From Candidatus Symbiopectobacterium sp. 'North America' (GTDB lineage Bacteria > Pseudomonadota > Gammaproteobacteria > Enterobacterales > Enterobacteriaceae): 64,000 nt of DNA. Numbering within the stretch: the stretch's first letter is position 1; every line of letters begins with the position of its first letter. The stretch covers positions 1 through 64,000 of the forward strand of contig NZ_PEHF01000059.1 in the NCBI RefSeq assembly GCF_015762685.1, in the 5' to 3' direction. A program made the translations under genes and the position numbers. The notes beneath the pieces were generated by a model that did no database searches, was not told where the DNA came from, and saw nothing but the letters and a program-made list of their open reading frames with translations. Positions 58,146 through 64,000 of the stretch are shown piece by piece.

Positions 58146-59681
58146 TTACGGCCTTGTCGTTGAAAGTGTTGAATCAGTCACTGATGACATAAACCAATGC
58201 TGGATATTAGCTATTGCCGCATCAGACGTATTCAGGATGGTCTGCGGGAACAACCCGAGCAGCACCAGCAATACCACCAGCAACATCACCATCGACAATT
58301 CACGGGTGGACAGCCCCGGCAGTTTTTCCTCGGATTTTTGCGTGCCGTAGTAAGCGCGTTGCATCATCACCAGCGAGTAGACGGAGGCGAACACCAAACC
58401 AAACGTCGAAATTACGGTGATCACCGGCACCACAGTATAGCTACCGAACAGAATCATAAACTCGCCGACGAAGTTGCCGGTGCCTGGCATCCCCAGCGTC
58501 GCCACCGCAAAGAACAGCGACAGTGCGGGCAAGAAACGAATGCGAGCCCACAGGCCGCCCATCTGGCGCAGATCGCGCGTATGCAGACGTTCGTAAAGCT
58601 GGCCGCACAGAATAAACAGACCGGCCGCAGAAAGCCCGTGCGCAATCATCTGAATGACCGCCCCCTGATACGCCAGGTGGCTACCGGAGTAGATGGCAAT
58701 CATCAGAAAGCCCATATGTGACACCGAGGTGTAGGCAATCAGGCGCTTGATATCGGTCTGTATAAACGCCATCCAGGCGCCGTAGAAGATACCGATAACG
58801 CCCAGCCACATCGCGATAGGCGCAAATTCATGGGAAGCATTGGGGAACAGCGGCAGGCTGAAACGCAGCAGACCGTAGGCCGCCGTTTTCAGCAAGATAC
58901 CCGCCAGGTCGACAGAACCCGCCGTCGGAGCCTGACTGTGCGCATCCGGCAACCAGCCGTGCAGCGGCACCACGGGCATTTTCACCGCAAAGGCGATAAA
59001 GAAGCCCAGCATCAGCATGTATTCCACGCCGCGCGACATTGGGGTGTGCAGCAGATCGGTGTAGTTAAAGGTCCACACCCCGGTGGCATCGTGATGCACA
59101 AACACCAGCGCCAGAATGGCAATAAGCATGATCAGGCAGCTGGCCTGGGTGTAGATAAAGAACTTGGTGGCCGCGGTAATACGCGTTTTCCCATCGGAAC
59201 CTTTGTGTCCCCACAGTGCAATGAGGAAATACATCGGCACCAGCATCATCTCCCAAAAGAAGAAGAACAGGAACATGTCAATCGCCAGGAACACGCCAAT
59301 CACGCCGCCCAGGATCCACAACAGGTTCAGGTGGAAGAAGCCCTGATAACGCTGGATTTCATTCCACGAACACAGGATTGCCAACACCCCCAGCAGACCG
59401 GTCAGCACCACCATCAGCAGCGACAACCCATCCAGCGCCAGGTAAATACCGATACCGAAGCGCGGGATCCACGACACGTTGTATTCAGACTGCCACAGCG
59501 GTACATCAGCCTGCGCCGTTAAAGAGTACCCACCCTGCGACCAAAGCAGCAGCGATAGCACCAGCGTTAACCCCATCGATATCAGTGCGATCCAGCGCGG
59601 CACGCGGGTGCCGAAGCGCTCAAGCTGCCAGCACAGCAGGCCGCCGATAAAGGGGATAAGTATTAGCCAAGGTAGTAGCAT
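58146..59681 (-). CDS. nuoM: NADH-quinone oxidoreductase subunit M
   Basis: A 511-residue proton-pumping membrane subunit of complex I, homologous to Mrp antiporters. Characteristic segments: FFFWEMMLVPMYFLIALWG, KMPVVPLHGWLPDAHSQAPT with the broken helix and catalytic Lys, and QTDIKRLIAYTSVSHMGFLM. Length is as in E. coli. It is 159 bases downstream of nuoL, an unusually large gap within this operon that holds no gene. The C terminus has a short Ser/Thr-rich tail. Intact. Confidence 0.96.
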   Translation of the reverse strand: MLLPWLILIPFIGGLLCWQLERFGTRVPRWIALISMGLTLVLSLLLWSQGGYSLTAQADVPLWQSEYNVSWIPRFGIGIYLALDGLSLLMVVLTGLLGVLAILCSWNEIQRYQGFFHLNLLWILGGVIGVFLAIDMFLFFFFWEMMLVPMYFLIALWGHKGSDGKTRITAATKFFIYTQASCLIMLIAILALVFVHHDATGVWTFNYTDLLHTPMSRGVEYMLMLGFFIAFAVKMPVVPLHGWLPDAHSQAPTAGSVDLAGILLKTAAYGLLRFSLPLFPNASHEFAPIAMWLGVIGIFYGAWMAFIQTDIKRLIAYTSVSHMGFLMIAIYSGSHLAYQGAVIQMIAHGLSAAGLFILCGQLYERLHTRDLRQMGGLWARIRFLPALSLFFAVATLGMPGTGNFVGEFMILFGSYTVVPVITVISTFGLVFASVYSLVMMQRAYYGTQKSEEKLPGLSTRELSMVMLLVVLLVLLGLFPQTILNTSDAAIANIQHWFMSSVTDSTLSTTRP

Positions 59682-59840
59682 GGCGTTTTGTGTCCCTAAT
59701 TTTAAGAAATCTGAAAACTTGCTGTGGCGGAAGTCATTACTCTTAGCCTCCCGTCCCTGCGCATCATTACCGCGTGTCTTTCATCGCGTTTATCTCACGG
59801 CACTCTTTCATCTGATAATGAGTCATCAGATATCAGGCCA

Positions 59841-61691
59841 TCAGATAAACTGTAACAATGCCAGCACCACAACCGCCCCTACGCCCATTGACGCAATATA
59901 CCAGCGCAGTTGACCATTCTGACTGACGGCCAACCCTTTGTTGCCCCAACGCACCACCACGGCAGGCAAGCCCATCATCGCGTTCAACGGATCGCGCTGT
60001 AGCAGTTTGGCAATCGCCAGATACGGCTGTACGAAGACTTTGTCATACAGCCAGTCAAATCCCCAGGCGTGGAACCACCAAGTGGAGAAGAAGCGACCTG
60101 GTGCACTCTGTGCTACGCTGGTCACGAACTGGCGTTTACCCAGCCACAGCACGGCAGCCAGCAGAATACCGGCAATCGCCATAACGCCAGACGCGATTTC
60201 CAGCGTCAAGGTACGGTCATGGCCGAGTTCTGTGGTCTGCGGCAACACGCCGTGCAACGGCGGCACAATCAGCGCACCGACGAAAGTGGAGAGCACCATC
60301 AGCACCAGCAACGGAATGTGGTGAGACAGTCCTTTACCTGCGTGCGCTTTGGTCTTCGTTTCACCATGGAACACGATGAAAATCATGCGGAAGGTATAAA
60401 GCGACGTCATAAACGCTCCGGCCAGCCCAGCCATCATCAGATCCATATGACCGTTAGCCCAGGCGCCCGCCAGAATTTCATCTTTACTGAAGAAACCTGC
60501 TGTGACCAACGGCAGCGCTGCCAACGCCGAGCCGCCAATCAGGAAGCTGACATACACCAGCGGAATAGTTTTACGCAGCCCGCCCATCTTGAAGATGTTC
60601 TGTTCGTGATGGCAGGCGAGAATCACCGAGCCGGAGGCCAGGAACAGCAATGCTTTAAAGAAGGCATGCGTCATCAGGTGGAAAATCGCCGCGTCCCACG
60701 CCTGCACGCCCAACGCCAGGAACATGTAACCGATCTGGCTCATGGTGGAGTAGGCCAACACGCGTTTGATGTCGCTCTGTACCAGTGCGGCAAATCCCGC
60801 CAGCACCAGCGTCACAGCACCGACAACACCCACCAGATGCAGTACATCCGGCGCCATCAGGAACAAGCAGTGCGTACGGGCAATCAGATAAACCCCGGCC
60901 GTCACCATGGTCGCAGCGTGAATCAGCGCGGAGACTGGAGTCGGGCCTGCCATCGCATCCGCCAGCCAGGTTTGCAGCGGCAACTGGGCAGATTTACCCA
61001 CAGCGCCACCCAGCAACATCAGCGTTGCCCAGGTAATCGCCGGAGAGCCTTCAGCCAATTTCTGCGGTGCCAACACCATCAGTTCGCGGAAATTGAGCGT
61101 GCCCAGCTCTTTGAACAGGATGAACAGCGCAAACGCCAGGAACACGTCACCGACGCGCGTCACGACGAAGGCTTTCATCGCCGCCGCACCGTTCTTCGGA
61201 TTAGTGTAGTAGAAACCGATCAGCAGATAACTGCACAGCCCTACCCCTTCCCAGCCGAGGTACATCAGCAGCAGGTTGTCCGCCAACACCAGAATCACCA
61301 TGCTGGCAATAAACAGGTTGGTGTAGGCGAAGAAGCGAGAGTACCCCTCTTCACCGCGCATATACCAAGAGGCGAACAGATGGATAAAGAAGCCTACGCC
61401 CGTCACCACCGACAGCATGGTAAGAGACAGGCCATCCAGCGCCAGACGGAAGGCAATATCAAAGTTACCAACTGCCATCCAGGTCCACAGATGTTGATTG
61501 AAAAAGGTCACGCCGCCTTCATGGTGCTGCGCAAAGAAATCAATCGCGACCCAGCAGGTGGTCAATGCTGCCAACCCTATAGAACCCAAGCCCACGGTAG
61601 CGGCGGTGTTTTCTGACCAGCGACCACGTGAAAATGCCAACAGCAAAAAGCCGAGCAGCGGGAATAATATTGTTAAGTAGAGTAAGTTCAT
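59841..61691 (-). CDS. nuoL: NADH-quinone oxidoreductase subunit L
   Basis: A 616-residue membrane subunit of complex I, the distal proton pump, with the long lateral amphipathic helix in the C-terminal 100 residues. Conserved segments: [60 protein letters not shown] and [11 protein letters not shown]. The start overlaps the nuoK stop (ATGA type). Length is three residues longer than in E. coli. Intact. Confidence 0.96.
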   Translation of the reverse strand: MNLLYLTILFPLLGFLLLAFSRGRWSENTAATVGLGSIGLAALTTCWVAIDFFAQHHEGGVTFFNQHLWTWMAVGNFDIAFRLALDGLSLTMLSVVTGVGFFIHLFASWYMRGEEGYSRFFAYTNLFIASMVILVLADNLLLMYLGWEGVGLCSYLLIGFYYTNPKNGAAAMKAFVVTRVGDVFLAFALFILFKELGTLNFRELMVLAPQKLAEGSPAITWATLMLLGGAVGKSAQLPLQTWLADAMAGPTPVSALIHAATMVTAGVYLIARTHCLFLMAPDVLHLVGVVGAVTLVLAGFAALVQSDIKRVLAYSTMSQIGYMFLALGVQAWDAAIFHLMTHAFFKALLFLASGSVILACHHEQNIFKMGGLRKTIPLVYVSFLIGGSALAALPLVTAGFFSKDEILAGAWANGHMDLMMAGLAGAFMTSLYTFRMIFIVFHGETKTKAHAGKGLSHHIPLLVLMVLSTFVGALIVPPLHGVLPQTTELGHDRTLTLEIASGVMAIAGILLAAVLWLGKRQFVTSVAQSAPGRFFSTWWFHAWGFDWLYDKVFVQPYLAIAKLLQRDPLNAMMGLPAVVVRWGNKGLAVSQNGQLRWYIASMGVGAVVVLALLQFI

Positions 61692-61990
61692 CCGCGCATC
61701 TCACTGACAGTATCGATATTCAGGGTATGACGACGGCGATACATCTGGAGCAATAGCGCCAGACCGATACTGGCTTCCGCTGCCGCCAGCGTGATCGCCA
61801 GAACATACATCACCTGCCCATCCGCGTGCCCCCAATAGCTGCCGGCAACCACAAACGCCAGCGCGGCGGCATTGATCATCACTTCCAGGCTGATCAGCAT
61901 AAACAATAGGTTACGCCGAATAATCAGACCAGTCAGCCCCAGCAGAAATAAAATGGCAGCCAGGGCCAGCCCATGTTGTAACGGGATCAT
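61688..61990 (-). CDS. nuoK: NADH-quinone oxidoreductase subunit K
   Basis: A 100-residue, three-helix subunit of complex I, of standard length. The conserved buried glutamates are in [15 protein letters not shown] and [14 protein letters not shown], which form part of the proton path. It overlaps nuoJ by 4 bases at the start and nuoL by 4 bases at the end. Intact. Confidence 0.96.
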   Translation of the reverse strand: MIPLQHGLALAAILFLLGLTGLIIRRNLLFMLISLEVMINAAALAFVVAGSYWGHADGQVMYVLAITLAAAEASIGLALLLQMYRRRHTLNIDTVSEMRG

Positions 61991-62535
61991 GCGCGCTCCT
62001 CCGCCAGTTTCTTCTCTGCATCTTCTTTCGGCTGCTTATCGACCATTTTGTCTTCACGGCCTACGTGGAACGCAACCACCAGCCCGGCCAGCAGCAGCAT
62101 CGAGGCCAGTTCAACCGCCAGCACATACGGCCCAAACAGCGTGATCCCCACGGCTTTGGCGTCGATCACCGCACCGGAAATTTCCGCGCCGCTCAGGCTA
62201 AAAATAGCCCTGCCCACCACAATCAGCAGCAGCAGTGAAAGCAGCCCAGGACCAATCCAGACAGCCGGTTTCAGCCAGGCGCTTTCCTGTTCCGTCACGC
62301 TGTTGCCAAGGTTGAGCATCATCACTACAAACACGAACAGCACCATGATGGCACCAGCATAAACGATGATTTCCACCGCACCGGCGAAATAGGCCCCCAG
62401 CGAGAAAAACACGCCGGAGATAGCCAGCAACGAGACGATTAAATACAACAATGAATGTACGGGGTTAGTGTGGGTAATCACACTTAGGGTCGCCAGAATG
62501 GCGATTAACCCCGATGCATAAAACGCGAATTCCAT
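61987..62535 (-). CDS. nuoJ: NADH-quinone oxidoreductase subunit J
   Basis: A 182-residue membrane subunit of complex I with five helices. The start at 62535 ([20 protein letters not shown]) is chosen because it matches the family and follows AGGAGCCGAGC; a longer frame upstream into nuoI is not conserved. Helix 3 with its conserved pi-bulge region reads [20 protein letters not shown]. The C terminus is charged and lies in the cytoplasm. Intact. Confidence 0.95.
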   Translation of the reverse strand: MEFAFYASGLIAILATLSVITHTNPVHSLLYLIVSLLAISGVFFSLGAYFAGAVEIIVYAGAIMVLFVFVVMMLNLGNSVTEQESAWLKPAVWIGPGLLSLLLLIVVGRAIFSLSGAEISGAVIDAKAVGITLFGPYVLAVELASMLLLAGLVVAFHVGREDKMVDKQPKEDAEKKLAEERA

Positions 62536-62545
62536 GCTCGGCTCC

Positions 62546-63088
62546 TTAGGGCAACAGGCCTTTGACATCAATGGGTTTGGCTTCGTTTTCGGCGTCGCCT
62601 TTCTCTTTCCCATCGATAGCCATACCCGCCATCCGGTAGAAGTTGTATTCCGGGTACTTACCGGGCCCAGAGATCAACAGATCTTGTTTTTCGTACACCA
62701 GATCCTGGCGCTTGTACTCGCCCATTTCAAAATCTGGCGTCAGCTGAATCGCAGTGGTCGGGCACGCTTCTTCGCAGAACCCGCAAAAAATGCAGCGCGA
62801 GAAGTTGATGCGGAAAAATTCGGGATACCAACGACCATCTTTCATTTCCGCTTTCTGCAACGAGATACAGCCGACCGGACAGGCCACGGCGCACAGGTTA
62901 CAAGCCACACAACGCTCCTCACCATCCGGATCGCGCGTCAGCACAATACGGCCACGGTAACGTGGGGGTGGGTTAACCGGCTCTTCCGGATACATTTTGG
63001 TTTCACGCTTTTTGAAGGCGTTGCACCCGATCATACAGATACTGCGTACCTGGGTACCGAAACCAACCACAATGTCTTTTATCTTCAT
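62546..63088 (-). CDS. nuoI: NADH-quinone oxidoreductase subunit I
   Basis: A 180-residue peripheral subunit with two 4Fe-4S clusters (N6a and N6b) that carry electrons toward the quinone site. Motifs [15 protein letters not shown] and [15 protein letters not shown] are complete. [18 protein letters not shown] is the usual lead-in. It lies 10 bases upstream of nuoJ and 13 bases downstream of nuoH. Intact. Confidence 0.96.
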   Translation of the reverse strand: MKIKDIVVGFGTQVRSICMIGCNAFKKRETKMYPEEPVNPPPRYRGRIVLTRDPDGEERCVACNLCAVACPVGCISLQKAEMKDGRWYPEFFRINFSRCIFCGFCEEACPTTAIQLTPDFEMGEYKRQDLVYEKQDLLISGPGKYPEYNFYRMAGMAIDGKEKGDAENEAKPIDVKGLLP

Positions 63089-63101
63089 GGTTCAGTTCCC
63101 T

Positions 63102-64000
63102 TTAGTGTGCGTTGTACAAAATCACAGCCGCCGTCGCCAGCAGATTGAGCAGCGTTAACGGCAAACAGAGGGTCCACCCGAAGGTCATCACCTGGTCATA
63201 GCGCGGACGCGGCAACGAGGCACGGATCAGGATGAACATCATCATGAAAAAGCCGGTTTTCAGCGCAAACCAAACGAAAGGCGGTAAGAATGGCCCGTGC
63301 CAGCCACCGAAGAACAGCGTTACCATCAGTGCCGATACGGTCACGATGCCAATATATTCCCCCACGAAGAACAGACCGAATTTCATACCGGAATATTCGA
63401 TGTGGTAACCATCCGCCAGTTCCTGCTCCGCTTCCGGTTGGTCGAAAGGATGACGGTGGCACACCGCCACACCGGCGATAGCAAACGTCACAAAACCGAA
63501 GAACTGCGGAATCACGTTCCACAAGTGCGCTTGGGATTCGACGATATCGCGCATGTTGAACGAACCCGCCTGTGCAACCACCCCCATCAGTGACAGGCCG
63601 AGAAACACTTCGTAGCTCAGCGTTTGTGCTGATGCACGCACCGCCCCCAACAGGGAGTATTTGTTACCGCTCGCCCAACCAGCGAACAGCACGGCGTACA
63701 CCGTCAGCCCCGCCATCATCAGGAAGAACAGCAGGCCAATGTTTAAATCAGCAACGCCCCAGGTCGGCGTGACCGGCACAATGGCAAACGAAAGCAGCAG
63801 CGAGGTAAAGGCAATCACCGGTGCCAGCGTGAAAATCACGCGGTCGGTAAAGCGCGGCACCCAGTCCTCTTTGAAGAACATCTTGATCATGTCAGCGACC
63901 AGCTGCAACGATCCACCCCAGCCCACGCGGTTTGGCCCGTAACGCCCCTGGAACAGCCCCAGAAGACGACGTTCTCCCATACTCATGAATGCGCCGCAGG
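63102..64000 (-). CDS. nuoH: NADH-quinone oxidoreductase subunit H (5' end outside the window)
   Basis: A membrane subunit of complex I that forms the quinone-binding chamber. About 299 of roughly 325 residues are present; the frame runs off the window edge, reading [20 protein letters not shown] at the cut. Conserved blocks: [40 protein letters not shown] (loop with the essential acidic residues) and [13 protein letters not shown]. It ends 13 bases before nuoI. Intact as far as visible. Confidence 0.95.
   Translation of the reverse strand, partial: CGAFMSMGERRLLGLFQGRYGPNRVGWGGSLQLVADMIKMFFKEDWVPRFTDRVIFTLAPVIAFTSLLLSFAIVPVTPTWGVADLNIGLLFFLMMAGLTVYAVLFAGWASGNKYSLLGAVRASAQTLSYEVFLGLSLMGVVAQAGSFNMRDIVESQAHLWNVIPQFFGFVTFAIAGVAVCHRHPFDQPEAEQELADGYHIEYSGMKFGLFFVGEYIGIVTVSALMVTLFFGGWHGPFLPPFVWFALKTGFFMMMFILIRASLPRPRYDQVMTFGWTLCLPLTLLNLLATAAVILYNAH

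Noticed and set aside
60069-61616. A long open frame of about 515 codons on the plus strand opposite nuoL
   Set aside because: It is antisense to a highly conserved intact gene, has a low-complexity Gln/His/Arg-rich composition typical of reverse-strand reading of a hydrophobic protein, and lacks a plausible start signal.
355-64000. All frameshifts being sequencing errors
   Set aside because: Some homopolymer indels may be, but nonsense codons, the hybC-hybD-hybE deletion, missing active-site residues and the clean nuo block argue for genuine decay overall.

Overview
The window comes from a gamma-proteobacterium of the order Enterobacterales. The nuoH-nuoN block, fdoGHI-fdhE, the hybO-hypE/hypF hydrogenase-2 locus, aspA-dcuA, elaB, ylaC, yidH-yidG and ybiT all match enterobacterial gene content and order. 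HutWX-type haem genes and a tandem treB pair suggest a plant- or insect-associated lineage such as Pectobacteriaceae, but the genus is an inference. No tRNA, rRNA, CRISPR array or complete prophage was seen.

Layout: 1-102 is the edge of an IS3-family element. 355-7043 is a chaperone-usher fimbrial operon in which the major pilin, usher and chaperone are intact but the adhesin and three small pilin genes are broken. 7125-11883 holds yjjA, dcuA, aspA (fumarate/aspartate metabolism) and a LysR regulator. 12351-15313 has a zinc-independent DksA paralogue with a candidate Zur box, a siderophore-esterase-like gene lacking its nucleophile serine, and a wrecked isochorismate synthase gene behind a good Fur box. 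15773-17993 has an unrecognised coiled-coil protein and two DUF202 membrane proteins. 18041-23593 is the fdo formate dehydrogenase operon: fdoG carries Cys at the usual selenocysteine position, fdoI and fdhE are broken. 24071-25396 has a glutamine amidotransferase and ylaC. 25643-31342 is a haem-uptake locus with hutX and a TonB receptor intact, and hutW, hmuT and a reductase-like gene broken. 31475-34806 is an invasin/intimin-like gene in pieces. 35103-46857 is the whole hydrogenase-2 and hyp maturation cluster, with hypF, hypE, hypD, hypB, hybE and hybC broken, hybD deleted, and damage visible in hybB, hybA and hybO. 47696-51010 has intact ybiT, a broken ParB/Srx-like secreted protein and a broken rimL-like acetyltransferase. 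51106-51305 is a compact transcription unit for a 32-residue protein. 51458-55910 is a trehalose-type PTS cluster (two treB paralogues and treC), all inactivated. 56173-64000 is elaB and the intact nuoN-M-L-K-J-I-H genes of complex I.

The main theme is selective gene decay. Aerobic respiration (nuo), aspA-dcuA and ybiT show no lesion, while accessory functions (adhesion, siderophore, haem use, formate and hydrogen oxidation, trehalose use) carry dense independent lesions: nonsense codons, one-base indels (several in G/C homopolymers), deletions, and losses of catalytic residues that no frame-level error explains. This fits a recently host-restricted bacterium losing anaerobic hydrogen/formate metabolism and surface adhesion. 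Some of the homopolymer indels could still be sequencing errors or phase-variable sites. I did not find a convincing wholly new system; the most distinctive candidates are the Zur-linked DksA2 unit and the 32-residue small-protein gene.
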